Shown here: positions 1 to 8,762 of the stretch, piece after piece
How the letters are laid out: every line of letters starts with the position of its first letter
Position numbering within the stretch: the first letter of the stretch is position 1
Source: Spirosoma endbachense
Lineage (GTDB): Bacteria > Bacteroidota > Bacteroidia > Cytophagales > Spirosomataceae
Assembly (NCBI RefSeq): GCF_010233585.1
Contig: NZ_CP045997.1
Coordinates: 3,311,779-3,375,778 of the forward strand
Reading direction: 5' to 3'
Length of the DNA stretch: 64,000 nt
Translations under genes and position numbers: made by a program
Notes under the pieces: model-generated
The model's input: the letters and a program-made list of their open reading frames with translations, nothing else
Database searches by the model: none
What the model was told of the DNA's origin: nothing

Positions 1-657
1 GTTTTCGATGCCTTTATTTGGCGACAGAAGTCCGAATGTCAGCAATGTTTGTTTTCCCTCCATACCGAAGCGATCCTTATAAAAATGCGGATCGACAAAT
101 GGCATGTCGGGAATGCCATGCGGAATAAGGTCGATTTTTTCTTCGGGTACTTCGTAGATGTTGATCAGAAAATCACGGCCTTTTTCAGACATACAGATTA
201 CTCTTGACGAAAGGTCTGCAATGCTTTTCAGCACGAGTAATTGTTCTTCATTCGGGTTTTTAAGAATTGTATGGAATGTTGTTACAACCGGCATGTTAAG
301 GTTTCGTAGCAGCGTCAGGATATAGCTACCGGCCGGACCACCAAAAATACCATACTCATGTTGTAGACAAACGACTTCAGTATCCTTCGCATTCAGAAAT
401 TCGGCAGCTTTACGGTAAGCTTCCTGATCATGCTGATAAAAATCGTATCGAACTTCGCTGGGATAATCGTATCCATCGGGTGTATCATTAACCGATACAA
501 CCATTGCCCGCGAGTCGGGAATGAATGAGTTATAGGATTTATATAGATCAGAAGTAAATGTAGCAATGCCACATTGACGGGGGAGATAATCGCCAATAAA
601 CGCTACATTTTTAGGATTGTGCGCCCACACTACCGAATCATTCATATGTGTTGTCAT
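1..657 (-). CDS. GT4-type glycosyltransferase, N-terminal part (cut by window edge)
   Basis: The frame is open from an ATG at 657 to the window edge, giving 219 residues. The N-terminal Rossmann half contains AFIGDYLPRQCGIATFTSDL, then QHEYGIFGGPAGSYIL, and the linker TFGLLSPNKGIEN that opens the second GT-B domain. This matches group 1/family 4 glycosyltransferases, which transfer sugars from activated donors in the cytoplasm. The PRQCGIATFT start is one I associate with Bacteroidota enzymes often found near beta-mannoside phosphorylases, but the substrate cannot be read here. An alternative start is the ATG four codons in (645). The catalytic C-terminal half lies outside the window. Confidence 0.8.
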   Translation of the reverse strand, partial: MTTHMNDSVVWAHNPKNVAFIGDYLPRQCGIATFTSDLYKSYNSFIPDSRAMVVSVNDTPDGYDYPSEVRYDFYQHDQEAYRKAAEFLNAKDTEVVCLQHEYGIFGGPAGSYILTLLRNLNMPVVTTFHTILKNPNEEQLLVLKSIADLSSRVICMSEKGRDFLINIYEVPEEKIDLIPHGIPDMPFVDPHFYKDRFGMEGKQTLLTFGLLSPNKGIEN

Positions 658-958
658 AGCCCTTGAGAAATGTCTTTAAGCCCAAACTATAGAACTGTAG
701 AGGCTGCTTAGAGCACTGTTTGTCTATAATAAATAGACTTATGGGGGCTTTTGTTCGGCGATAAAGTACCTTTTTGTCTTATATGACGCTAATTAATAAG
801 CATAAAGAGCTATTATACAATAAAACCTACATTTTACCATAATCTCATTCGTATTATCCATAAAAAAAACGTTCGCTACCTGTATCCTGTAGCGAACGTA
901 ATGGCAACTGCAGCTTGATACCTTTAGCAGACCCGAGCTGGTTTCAGTACACACTTTA
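658..958. other. AT-rich intergenic region with promoter space and terminator
   Basis: These 301 bases separate two minus-strand genes. Apart from the terminator at 861-899 I see no open frame with coding character. The part nearest 657 should hold the promoter of the glycosyltransferase. CCAAACTATAG at about 682-692 reads TATAGTTTG on the minus strand, one base longer than the usual TAnnTTTG box, so I do not call it firmly. Confidence 0.5.
861..899 (-). terminator. intrinsic terminator after the WYL-like gene
   Basis: A perfect 11-bp inverted repeat (869-879 with 889-899, 9-nt loop) is followed on the minus strand by a run of seven T (861-868). It lies 60 bases downstream of the stop of the 959-1306 gene, which is the classical layout of a Rho-independent terminator. 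Confidence 0.85.
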
Positions 959-1306
959 TCATCGGCCAGCAGGTAGACCGGGGGCCAGTTTCATATATAC
1001 GGGTTGCATTCGGTCGTAGTTACCCGTGTATTCTAGATGAGGCCGAAATTCATAATACGTCAATTCAATGTCTTCAATGTCACTAAAACGAAAGATCTGC
1101 CACCGATTATCCTTATCTGTATAGAGCGTTGGTATTACGTCACGGCAAAATCCATACAGACTTGGCATTTGTGATTCTTTGTGCAATCCGGCCATATAGG
1201 GTTCAACAGTTCGCCAAATACTATTATGCTTGATTTGGATAACCCGATGGTCAGTTATTGCGGTACCAATAATCGTCAGAAAGTGATTTTGTGATTGTGG
1301 GGTCAT
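959..1306 (-). CDS. small WYL-domain-like protein
   Basis: A protein of 115 residues starting at ATG 1306. The string QIKHNSIWRTVEPYMAGLHKE followed by LYGFCRD and later WQIFRFSDIEDIEL resembles the core of a WYL domain, in which a beta-sheet carries an R-x-V-E-P-Y stretch and a later arginine-rich strand. WYL domains normally sit behind a helix-turn-helix and sense a ligand or nucleic acid. Here there is no DNA-binding part, so it would be a free-standing sensor domain. It is monocistronic: a terminator follows and nearly 300 bases precede it. The family assignment is by eye and tentative. Confidence 0.55.
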   Translation of the reverse strand: MTPQSQNHFLTIIGTAITDHRVIQIKHNSIWRTVEPYMAGLHKESQMPSLYGFCRDVIPTLYTDKDNRWQIFRFSDIEDIELTYYEFRPHLEYTGNYDRMQPVYMKLAPGLPAGR

Positions 1307-1460
1307 AGTGTTGGCAGTTTGAGGTCTTTCATAGAATTTATGTTGAGGGGACGTTGATTACCTGACCTAGTTGCACCACATAACATGCCAAATGCGCTCA
1401 ACTAAGTATTTTTTTTCATATTTCGTGATCGGTATTAATGCAAAAAAAATACCATCAACA

Positions 1461-1493
1461 AAACGCCACCATTCGTTAAAAAAGGTGGCGTTT
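1461..1493 (-). terminator. hairpin downstream of the 1499-residue secreted protein
   Basis: A perfect 10-bp inverted repeat (1461-1470 with 1484-1493) encloses a 13-nt A-rich loop on the plus strand. It lies 107 bases downstream of the stop at 1600. On the minus strand a run of eight T follows after a gap of about 11 bases (1442-1449), so it is probably a weak terminator. Confidence 0.55.
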
Positions 1494-1599
1494 TCAGTAA
1501 CAACACGATAAGTAAGGATATTCCAGCTTACACCGTGCCAAAACTGCTACTTACACGTAAGATAATTTTGGCAGGCATTACCTGAGAGGCATATACGAG

Positions 1600-4500
1600 C
1601 TATTTATTTTTTATAAGTTCCTGAAGTAATTGCTCTAAATGAGCCTGTTTCTCCTTAACAGCCTGTAACTCCTGCTGTTGTTTTTGATTCGATTGTTCCA
1701 GTTGTATACTGTATAAGGTTAACTCTTCTATTTTCTCCAGTAATTTGGCATTCATCTTACCCAGATCAACACCCTGCTCAACCACCTCGGTAGCCGAAGG
1801 TATTCCCGGCAAATGCCGATGCTGACGGATGTAGGCGGCCACTTCAGCTAATGGCTTAAGCCGGTAATCGGTTGCGAATACATAATCAGACCACTCTGAT
1901 GTATTTTTGAGCGCTACCTTTACTTTTTCAGTCAGAATTCCTTCTTCGACAAAAAGCTTATATCCTTTCGGGGTTTTATTAAAACTGGTACCGATAACAA
2001 CGGAATTACCATCCATACTACGAAGTACCTGACCATTGCGCTCCCAGAAAGCGGCAGTCGTGGTTTCACCCTCTCGAGCTCCACTAGTGATATTACCTAA
2101 AACGACATTACCGGCTACATCAACAGTAAGAAATTTGGTGGTTCTTAACGTAGTAGCTGTCCCTATTGGCAAATTTGTCAATTTAAGACCCGACGTTCCA
2201 GCGCTTCCGCTAACAATTTCGAGTTTAGCTGTCGGTGCTGAAGTACCAATGCCTACGTTGGCTCCCTTTCCCAGCACAACGCTATTATTGGCCGATACCT
2301 CTGCTTCATACCCGATTGCAGTCGCATTGATCAGGGCAGGATTAGCTGGACTTACACCAGCTCCGGTACCCAAAAAAGTATTTTGACTGCCAAGCGTATT
2401 CTCTAGACCTGCCGCTCCGCCAATCATCACATTGTCGGAACCCGTGGTTTTAAAGCCGCTATTGAGCCCAACCAGTGTGTTATTACTACCTGTCTGGTTA
2501 TAATATCCTGCTCCGTTACCCACAAACGTGTTATATACGCCCGACGTGTTGGTATAGCCCGTTTCAGTTCCCATAAACAGGTTGAAATTTCCATTTAGGT
2601 TGTTAAAACCCGAATGATAGCCCAGGAAGACATTATTTTCTCCATTGATATTGCCATAACCACTATAAAGGCCTAAGAAAGTATTGAAGCGGCCAGCGGT
2701 GTTCGTGAAACCTGCACTAGGTCCCAAAAACAAGTTTTCGCGGCCTGTCGTATTGCCTGCCCCAGCGTTGTCGCCCACGAAGAGATTATAACTACCGGTC
2801 GTATTGCTCAAACCGGCCTGTGTGCCCAGAAAGGTATTGAAACTGCCAGCGGTCGTGTTAAGACCGCTTTTGTAACCAATAAACGTATTCGATAAGCCAT
2901 TGCTCGAAAAGCCAGCCGAATCGCCGACAAACGTGGCCCGTTCACCGGTCGTATTGCTCAAACCAGCTTTGGCACCAACAAACGTATTACCAGATGCCAG
3001 ATTCTGATAACCCGCCGAGTCGCCCACGGCTACATTGTTTCTACCGATCAGATTTAAAAAGAGTGCTTCAGGACCAAGCGCTACATTGTTACAGCCCGTT
3101 GTATTCGAAAAACCTGCTCCTGTGCCCATAAACAGGTTATCGCAGAGGCCAATTGTACCCGTACCATTGGTTACCGTTACTGATGTAATTGCCGAAGCAG
3201 TTTGGCCGGCTGCATCTGACACTTTAACGGTAAATGATTTTACCCCCGAAGCCGTCAAACTGGTAACACTAGCCGTATTGCCACTTAGCGTAATCGTTCC
3301 TGGCCCGGTAAACGTATAGCTGAATGGCGCGGTACCACCCGACGTTGTTGCGGATAATGTTGTTGTACCTGTTGTCACCAGAGCAGGATCGGCCGTGAGT
3401 TTAACCGTCAAAGGACCCTGTAAAGTACCCAAATTAAACCGGGCCAACACCGGATTGTGATCGGAGGTTGTACTGGCATAAGGCCCTTCAATACCGGTTG
3501 TTGGTCGTAATACGCTTGCTGAATTGCTAATGTAAGCCTGTGCGAGTTCATTGGCAATGGCTATGTGGTCAACAAAACCAGCCGATGAATTGACGGTAAC
3601 ACAACCCGTTGTTTCAAGCGGTTTGGTGATAATCCGGTAATTAGCGGCATCCTGATCAAAATTAGCATAGGAAGACGGCTGACCAGTTGTCATGGATGTT
3701 GTAATCCGGTCATTAAAATCACCGATCATAATCAGATTCGCCTTCGGATAATTTTGATCCAGTTCGGCCTTCAGATCAATAATATCCTGTTTCCGGCGGC
3801 TATAATCGGCGGCTGCACTTCCCGATTTAGCGTGGATACCGACAACGTGAATTTTACGGGTCTGTCCATTAACCGTGACATCTGCAACAAACAGATAAGG
3901 CAATCGCCCCGATTCCCAACTATTGCTGCTTGGGTAGCTGTATTTGCTTGTCAAAAGTGGTTTACTTTCGGCAAGAACTGGCGTTACAGTCGCCGTATTA
4001 TACATCACGCATACTTTTTGGGCGAATTTGGTCGGGCCAAAAACCGTTCCATCGCTATTGATTGCCTGATCGCACTCATTCTGGAAATAATAGGAGAACT
4101 TATCGGAGCATACATAGCTGTAACTACCTGGCAGCGATCTGACAACGCCAGCATAACGAGCCTCATCGCTCACTTCTTCATTAACAATAATATCGGCGTT
4201 TAATCGCTGTAGGATTGTTTTTACGTTTCGTGCCTGTTTGTCCTCGTCGGTAGGTCCCTGATCAGGGTAAGGTCGGCTAGTGGGTGCTGTTGTGCAGGCA
4301 ATTGAACCAGCATCGGCACCGAAAAAATCAATATTCCAGGTAGCAATGTCAAATGTCTGATCAGTTGATAAACCTGACCCGCCCGTTCCGCCACAAGCCT
4401 GATCGGCCAGGCTGGACCCGGACACATCAGCTAAAATTCGGGGAAACAATTCGGTGATCGTGGCGGTACCACTGGTAACACGATCCGCAATACCCACGAT

Positions 4501-6099
4501 CGTTACCGGTCCCGCTGGCTTACTAGCGCCATTCAACTCCGACTGTGCTTTGATGAAGAGCGTTCCGATACCTGATACGGCAGAAAGCGAATAAGTCGTG
4601 CTGGCAAAGGTGGCTCCTGTTCCACCGATTGTGGTATTTTGAAGCTGTACCAGCTGGCCTTCATTCGAAGACAGTTGACTAACCGATATCACTCTGGGAG
4701 TTGGAATTTTGGGGGTCCCGGCAACGATCGTATAGCTGGTAATATCAAGCTCCCGTGCACCCTGATAGGTGTTAACAGTACCTATCACCTGAATGGAATC
4801 TCCTAACTGAACCAGTCCTCCTACAGCTGTTGTACTGTTAAAGACAGAAATACCGCCGGTAACATCCTGCATATAAAACAGATTACCCCCAAACTGGCTG
4901 CTTACTGTGACCCGACCACCTATTTTACCACCGGGCAGGGTTAACGTCGATGTCCCATCGCGCTGGCTTCGGACAGTTGCAATGGACGTTCTGGGTACGT
5001 TAGGATCACCGACTGTGCCCGTTACCACGACTACAATACGGGCCGTTCCTGCCGTTGTCGTAGCTGTGTTCGTAACAGTTGCACTAACGGGGCCAACAGC
5101 GGCTCCTGTCAAACGAACCTTAATGGCTTGATCGATATTTCCTGCAATCGGCGTTATTGAAATAGTTGGTGTATAAATACTACCGATCGGGTCATTACTG
5201 ATCTCTATTCCTGCCGTAACCGACAGAGTAACAGGCCCACTAAGGTTACGTCCTGTAATTGTGTATGAACCCGGCGTTGAGGTGACTCCAACAAAAGTTG
5301 ACAATCCGGTTATATTGGCTGGTGCAACCGATAATGTCTGATTCGGGGTCGGTCCGGTCGTTGTAGCCGTTACGGCTATGTCATCGATCGCTAAGCCATG
5401 ATCGTTACCTGTTTGATCAGGATCATACCAGCGTAACATTATTTCTGAACCAGCAGGAATAGAAAGGCCGGAAAGAGTGGCTGTTCTGGCAGTACGATTA
5501 GCGGCTAAATTCCCATTAAGTGCCCCAACAGCAACGCTGGTGCCAGAAATTGGTCCGGTAAAGTCCAAAGCCGTTACAGCCGTATAACTGGCTGGAAGAG
5601 CAGCGTTTACACTTAGGCTTGTAATGGGCGTTGCTGATACCAGATAGGAAAAGCTAATCGTCTGAGCTGCTGCCTGGCTAGTACGCCACTGTTCACCGGT
5701 ATAATTAATTTGAAGTGAAGTAATCGTAGAGCCTGTATTGTTTTTTAAGCGAAGTCCATGAACGAAATTGCCGGTTGTGGCCGTGCTGGACCCTATCGCC
5801 CCCAGGGCCCGGTCGTTGGCAATACCCGTACCAAAGCTATATAAAGCACTTGTTGCTGCCGATCCGTCACTTGCGGTAATTGTAGTGCCCGTTCCAGCGT
5901 ATTCAGTATAAATCCCCGGTATAGTTATGTTCTGAGTAAATGTCGCCGTACTGCTTTTGGGCAACGCATCGAAAGTTTGCGTAACAGGTACACCGGAAGC
6001 AGTAATGGAAATCTGGGCTGCGGCTGGCAACACCAATGCAAGCCAACAATATACCACCAGGCAGAACTGATTATAAAAGAATCGGTAGATATTGCTCAT
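1600..6099 (-). CDS. large secreted nuclease/phosphatase (EEP) protein with tail-fibre-like C-terminus
   Basis: A protein of 1499 residues. A signal peptide (1-29, ending PAAAQ) is followed by a beta-rich choice-of-anchor-like region (30-250), an Ig-like region (260-365), an OB-fold-like region (370-560), an exonuclease/endonuclease/phosphatase domain (about 580-892), an Ig/PKD-like domain (895-980), about 16 repeats of 17 residues (988-1252), a GIGTSAPTAKLEI element, and a C-terminal segment with YRLKPLAEVAAYI and HLPGIPSA leading into a coiled coil. The EEP active-site residues are present: N589, E641, H756, D794 and N796 in GDFND, D880 and H881 in SDHNP. It should act outside the cell or on its surface on DNA or phosphoesters. 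The C-terminus resembles the head repeats and tail-spike end of trimeric adhesins and phage fibres, so trimerisation is likely. No type IX sorting domain is visible. Confidence 0.85.
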   Translation of the reverse strand: MSNIYRFFYNQFCLVVYCWLALVLPAAAQISITASGVPVTQTFDALPKSSTATFTQNITIPGIYTEYAGTGTTITASDGSAATSALYSFGTGIANDRALGAIGSSTATTGNFVHGLRLKNNTGSTITSLQINYTGEQWRTSQAAAQTISFSYLVSATPITSLSVNAALPASYTAVTALDFTGPISGTSVAVGALNGNLAANRTARTATLSGLSIPAGSEIMLRWYDPDQTGNDHGLAIDDIAVTATTTGPTPNQTLSVAPANITGLSTFVGVTSTPGSYTITGRNLSGPVTLSVTAGIEISNDPIGSIYTPTISITPIAGNIDQAIKVRLTGAAVGPVSATVTNTATTTAGTARIVVVVTGTVGDPNVPRTSIATVRSQRDGTSTLTLPGGKIGGRVTVSSQFGGNLFYMQDVTGGISVFNSTTAVGGLVQLGDSIQVIGTVNTYQGARELDITSYTIVAGTPKIPTPRVISVSQLSSNEGQLVQLQNTTIGGTGATFASTTYSLSAVSGIGTLFIKAQSELNGASKPAGPVTIVGIADRVTSGTATITELFPRILADVSGSSLADQACGGTGGSGLSTDQTFDIATWNIDFFGADAGSIACTTAPTSRPYPDQGPTDEDKQARNVKTILQRLNADIIVNEEVSDEARYAGVVRSLPGSYSYVCSDKFSYYFQNECDQAINSDGTVFGPTKFAQKVCVMYNTATVTPVLAESKPLLTSKYSYPSSNSWESGRLPYLFVADVTVNGQTRKIHVVGIHAKSGSAAADYSRRKQDIIDLKAELDQNYPKANLIMIGDFNDRITTSMTTGQPSSYANFDQDAANYRIITKPLETTGCVTVNSSAGFVDHIAIANELAQAYISNSASVLRPTTGIEGPYASTTSDHNPVLARFNLGTLQGPLTVKLTADPALVTTGTTTLSATTSGGTAPFSYTFTGPGTITLSGNTASVTSLTASGVKSFTVKVSDAAGQTASAITSVTVTNGTGTIGLCDNLFMGTGAGFSNTTGCNNVALGPEALFLNLIGRNNVAVGDSAGYQNLASGNTFVGAKAGLSNTTGERATFVGDSAGFSSNGLSNTFIGYKSGLNTTAGSFNTFLGTQAGLSNTTGSYNLFVGDNAGAGNTTGRENLFLGPSAGFTNTAGRFNTFLGLYSGYGNINGENNVFLGYHSGFNNLNGNFNLFMGTETGYTNTSGVYNTFVGNGAGYYNQTGSNNTLVGLNSGFKTTGSDNVMIGGAAGLENTLGSQNTFLGTGAGVSPANPALINATAIGYEAEVSANNSVVLGKGANVGIGTSAPTAKLEIVSGSAGTSGLKLTNLPIGTATTLRTTKFLTVDVAGNVVLGNITSGAREGETTTAAFWERNGQVLRSMDGNSVVIGTSFNKTPKGYKLFVEEGILTEKVKVALKNTSEWSDYVFATDYRLKPLAEVAAYIRQHRHLPGIPSATEVVEQGVDLGKMNAKLLEKIEELTLYSIQLEQSNQKQQQELQAVKEKQAHLEQLLQELIKNK
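2345..3138 (-). repeat. about 16 degenerate 51-bp coding repeats
   Basis: Within the secreted EEP protein, residues 988-1252 are built of 17-residue units of the form N-T-F-L-G-x-x-A-G-x-x-N-T-T-G-x-x, so the DNA repeats about every 51 bases. Copies are diverged, which argues against recent slippage. The unit is like the left-handed parallel beta-roll head repeats of YadA-type adhesins. Confidence 0.9.
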
Positions 6100-6124
6100 A
6101 CTATCAGTGGATTAAAAATTGTAG

Positions 6125-6132
6125 CAAATCTA
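6125..6132 (-). promoter_or_regulatory. Bacteroidota -7 box for the secreted EEP gene
   Basis: On the minus strand this reads TAGATTTG, an exact match to TAnnTTTG, 26 bases ahead of the ATG at 6099. No clear TTG is found 17-23 bases further upstream, so only half of the consensus is supported. Confidence 0.45.
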
Positions 6133-6208
6133 CCAACTTCCCTCATAAACACTATTTTATGATTTGTCTCTTACGATTTTTTTATTAAACATTTATCATA
6201 AAAGCTAA

Positions 6209-6242
6209 AATCATGTTACTAAATCAGACAAGTAACATGATT
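6209..6242. repeat. 12-bp inverted repeat between DUF4286 and EEP genes
   Basis: Perfect arms 6209-6220 and 6231-6242 (AATCATGTTACT and its complement) flank a 10-nt loop. It could end transcription of the DUF4286 gene, whose stop is about 100 bases upstream, or be an operator for the secreted protein. No T-run follows the stem. Confidence 0.6.
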
Positions 6243-6339
6243 AACAAAATTCATATTTCCTGATGATATATTTTAGGAACTTACAGAATTACCCTCCAAC
6301 AATTAGTAGAGTCTACAAGAGAACTGGCTCAACAGCCAC

Positions 6340-6642
6340 CTAAGCGTCTTCCAGCAAGGTATCGAACGAAACAAATTGATTGGCAAAGCGGTCATGAATT
6401 CGCCGTTGCATGGTATCTGCGTGTAAACTCTGATAGGTGAAGTAATCCTCCATTGCATTAAAATCGAGCTGCACCGAGAAAGTAGTTCCTCCATTATCGA
6501 GTTCGGTCAGAAGCCGTAGCATCTTATGGCCAGCGGGTAATCCCGTAGCAAGAATTGTCGGAATATGGTTGGTTTTCATCCAGTGAAGCCACTCTCGCTC
6601 AACTTCATTGGCAACGCTATACGTTGTGTTGTAAAGAATCAT
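6340..6642 (-). CDS. DUF4286 family protein
   Basis: A 100-residue cytoplasmic protein starting MILYNTTYSVANEVEREWLHW. The opening strand, the W-x-x-W-M spacing, LRLLTELDNGGTTFSVQL and YFTYQSLHADTMQRRIHDRF fit DUF4286, a small ferredoxin-fold family confined mainly to Bacteroidota and of unknown function. I chose ATG 6642; an extension to a TTG at 6651 adds only three residues and breaks the usual family start. It is divergent from the membrane protein at 6704 with about 60 bases between them. Confidence 0.85.
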   Translation of the reverse strand: MILYNTTYSVANEVEREWLHWMKTNHIPTILATGLPAGHKMLRLLTELDNGGTTFSVQLDFNAMEDYFTYQSLHADTMQRRIHDRFANQFVSFDTLLEDA

Positions 6643-6703
6643 GTTTATCAAACAACCTAAGTTAGCGTTTTGGTTGTTTCTTTACGGTTAAAATCAATTT
6701 TGT

Positions 6704-7138
6704 ATGTACACCGGCTTAGTTCACATGCACTCTGGCTTGCGCTGGATTGCGCTCATTTTATTGATTGCCGCCGTATTTATTGCGCTTAGCAGATGGCAGG
6801 GACGCAACGGCTACACTGATGGCAATCGCAAACTGTATCTATTTACGCTGATCAGTATTCATCTTCAGTTAGTTATTGGTCTGATTCTGTACTTCATCAG
6901 CCCTAAAGTGAATTTCGGTATGATCAGCGATAAACTGTATCGATTCTATACAGTTGAGCATCTCACAGGCATGCTGGTCGCTATCGTATTAATTACCATC
7001 GGCTATTCGCGCTCCAAGCGTGCTTCCGATCCCACGACGAAACAGCGTTTAATTGCCATTTTTTACGGACTTGGTTTACTGCTCATTCTCGCTATGATTC
7101 CATGGCCGTTTCGGGATTTAGGCGCCGGCCTGTTCTAA
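6704..7138 (+). CDS. four-helix membrane protein, conserved in Bacteroidota
   Basis: A 144-residue protein with four predicted membrane helices (about 10-28, 46-66, 85-103, 119-135). The N-terminus LVHMHSGLRWIALIL and two further histidines (in SIHLQLVIG and VEHLTGM) resemble small cytochrome b-like membrane proteins, and databases often label relatives as cytochrome B. Whether it binds haem is not shown. A plausible weak promoter is TTG near 6673 with CAATTTTG at about 6694-6701. Confidence 0.7.
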   Translation: MYTGLVHMHSGLRWIALILLIAAVFIALSRWQGRNGYTDGNRKLYLFTLISIHLQLVIGLILYFISPKVNFGMISDKLYRFYTVEHLTGMLVAIVLITIGYSRSKRASDPTTKQRLIAIFYGLGLLLILAMIPWPFRDLGAGLF

Positions 7139-7151
7139 ACTAGAAGCAGTC

Positions 7152-7189
7152 TTCAGTAGGCAGTTCCCAGTGACTGACTGCCTACTGAA
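7152..7189. terminator. bidirectional hairpin of the CAGTAGGCAG family
   Basis: Perfect 12-bp arms (7152-7163, 7178-7189) with a 14-nt loop lie exactly between two convergent genes and abut the pyrF stop codon. No T-run follows on either strand. The left part (7146-7164) is identical over 19 bases to a sequence at 56496-56514 at another convergent gene end. Confidence 0.75.
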
Positions 7190-8047
7190 CTACTTAATGG
7201 CCAATACGCCTGCATCCAGATACTCTGCCATTTCTGTTTGCAAAAGCTGCGCTTCTGCTCGTGCACGATCGGCGAAATCCGTTCCGCCCGATGCATATAA
7301 AATGCTCCGCGATGCATTGACTAACAGGCCACCAGCAGCAGTTAAACCCCGGCGCGATACCTCCGCCAGCGAACCACCCTGTGCTCCTACACCGGGTACC
7401 AGCAAAAAACTATCGGGTGCCAGTTCGCGAATTCGACTCAATTCATCAGCCTGGGTTGCTCCAACAACAAACATTAGCTTATCGGGACCTGCCCAGGTTT
7501 GGGCTGTTTTAATAACCATCTCGAATAATTCCTGTTCACGAGCGGAGTCTGTAAGAATTCGCTGACGCTGGAAATCTGCGCTACCCGAATTTGAGGTTAA
7601 GGCCAGTAGAATTACCCATTTGCCTGCATAATCTAAAAAAGGCAGTACAGAATCTCGACCCATATAAGGCGCCACTGTAACCGAATCAAAATTCAGACCG
7701 GCGGCATCGGGGTCAAAAAAAGTACGGGCATATAGGCTCGATGTATTACCGATGTCTCCTCGTTTAGCGTCAGCAATAGTGAAACAATCAGCAGGAATGT
7801 ATTCGAGAGTTCGTTGCAGGCTTTCCCAACCACGAGGCCCCTGGGCTTCATAGAATGCAATGTTGGGTTTGTAAGCTACTGCAAGATCTGCGGTTGCGTC
7901 GATAATGGCCTGATTGAAAGCAAATACCGGATCCGGTTCTTTTAATAAATGAGGAGGCAATTTGTGCGGATCGGTATCGAGACCAACGCAGAGATACGAT
8001 TTTTTGTTAAAAATTTGGCTACTTAATTCCTTGTACGTCATGCTCAT
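7190..8047 (-). CDS. pyrF: orotidine 5'-phosphate decarboxylase
   Basis: A 285-residue enzyme for the last step of UMP synthesis: orotidine monophosphate to UMP plus CO2. The catalytic [10 protein letters not shown] motif (D93, K95, D98) is intact, with [13 protein letters not shown] near the start and PGVGAQGG for phosphate binding. Length and motif match the long type 2 OMP decarboxylases rather than the 230-residue E. coli type. Two in-frame ATGs (8047 and 8041) are possible; the second gives [11 protein letters not shown]. It is divergent from rfbC with 109 bases between. Confidence 0.95.
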   Translation of the reverse strand: MSMTYKELSSQIFNKKSYLCVGLDTDPHKLPPHLLKEPDPVFAFNQAIIDATADLAVAYKPNIAFYEAQGPRGWESLQRTLEYIPADCFTIADAKRGDIGNTSSLYARTFFDPDAAGLNFDSVTVAPYMGRDSVLPFLDYAGKWVILLALTSNSGSADFQRQRILTDSAREQELFEMVIKTAQTWAGPDKLMFVVGATQADELSRIRELAPDSFLLVPGVGAQGGSLAEVSRRGLTAAGGLLVNASRSILYASGGTDFADRARAEAQLLQTEMAEYLDAGVLAIK

Positions 8048-8108
8048 AAGATAAACCCACTCAATAAATAGGTTTACGGCAAAGGTACAAACTATGGTTA
8101 CGGTTTTG

Positions 8109-8116
8109 TAGCTTTG
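8109..8116 (+). promoter_or_regulatory. -7 box for rfbC
   Basis: TAGCTTTG matches TAnnTTTG exactly and lies 41 bases before the rfbC ATG. No good TTG element is visible at the right distance upstream, so confidence is modest. Confidence 0.45.
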
Positions 8117-8156
8117 TAGCCAAAGAGCAGCATTTTTTACTATTCAACTATTCTCT

Positions 8157-8702
8157 ATGCAGGTTCGCGAAACGGCTATTAGTGGCCTGATTGAACTGAT
8201 TCCCCGCGTGTTTGAAGATGAACGTGGCTACTTCTTCGAGTCCTATAATAAAACGCTGTTTACGGCGCTGGGCTTGCCGATGGAGTTTGTACAGGATAAC
8301 CAATCGTTTTCGGTGAAAGGTGTACTCCGCGGACTGCACATGCAAAACGAACCTTTTGCACAAGGCAAGCTTGTCCGGGTTATTACTGGTCAGGTACTTG
8401 ACGTAGCCGTCGATTTACGTTCGGATTCACCCACATTCGGGCAATATGAAACGTTTCTGCTTGACGCGAAACTGGCCAATATGGCTTACATTCCTGAAGG
8501 GTTCGGGCATGGTTTCATAGCCCTGGAAGATAGTATTTTCAGCTATAAATGTACGAATGTGTACAACAAAGCGTCTGAAACTGGTATTATCTGGAACGAC
8601 CCTGACCTGAATATTGATTGGGGTGTCAGCAATCCCATTGTTTCTGAAAAGGACCTGGAATTAAAATTCCTGCGCGAAGTATTTCCCGATGTAGTCGTTT
8701 AA
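8157..8702 (+). CDS. rfbC: dTDP-4-dehydrorhamnose 3,5-epimerase
   Basis: A 181-residue cupin enzyme that epimerises dTDP-4-dehydro-6-deoxyglucose at C3 and C5 on the way to dTDP-rhamnose. Visible landmarks are FEDERGYFFESYN, the substrate-gripping QDNQSFSVKGVLRGLHMQ with catalytic His61, GKLVRVITGQVLDVAVDLR and IPEGFGHGF. The length is normal. The rfbA, rfbB and rfbD partners are not in this window. A convergent DJ-1 gene follows, separated by a strong hairpin. Confidence 0.95.
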   Translation: MQVRETAISGLIELIPRVFEDERGYFFESYNKTLFTALGLPMEFVQDNQSFSVKGVLRGLHMQNEPFAQGKLVRVITGQVLDVAVDLRSDSPTFGQYETFLLDAKLANMAYIPEGFGHGFIALEDSIFSYKCTNVYNKASETGIIWNDPDLNIDWGVSNPIVSEKDLELKFLREVFPDVVV

Positions 8703-8713
8703 TGACCAGAGGT

Positions 8714-8744
8714 CAGCAGGCAGTATAGCGTATACTGCCTGCTG
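8714..8744. terminator. bidirectional hairpin, 14-bp stem, 3-nt loop
   Basis: Perfect arms 8714-8727 and 8731-8744 around GCG sit between convergent rfbC and the DJ-1 gene. The arm CAGCAGGCAGTATA shares the core of the CAGTAGGCAG repeats at 7152 and 56504. No T-run follows immediately. Confidence 0.75.
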
Positions 8745-8762
8745 GCTTATAAAACTGACTAC

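Noticed and set aside
1536..1573. Dyad TGCCAAAA/TTTTGGCA near the end of the EEP gene
   Set aside because: Only 8 bp with a 22-nt loop, and a better hairpin lies at 1461-1493. It is too weak to call.
2345..3138. Tandem 51-bp repeats considered as a CRISPR array
   Set aside because: The repeats are contiguous, diverged, in frame and translate into regular NTFxGxxAG units. There are no unique spacers or cas genes.
3754..4203. 149-residue open frame opposite the EEP domain
   Set aside because: It covers the coding region of the catalytic motifs of the secreted nuclease on the other strand and shows no protein-like features.
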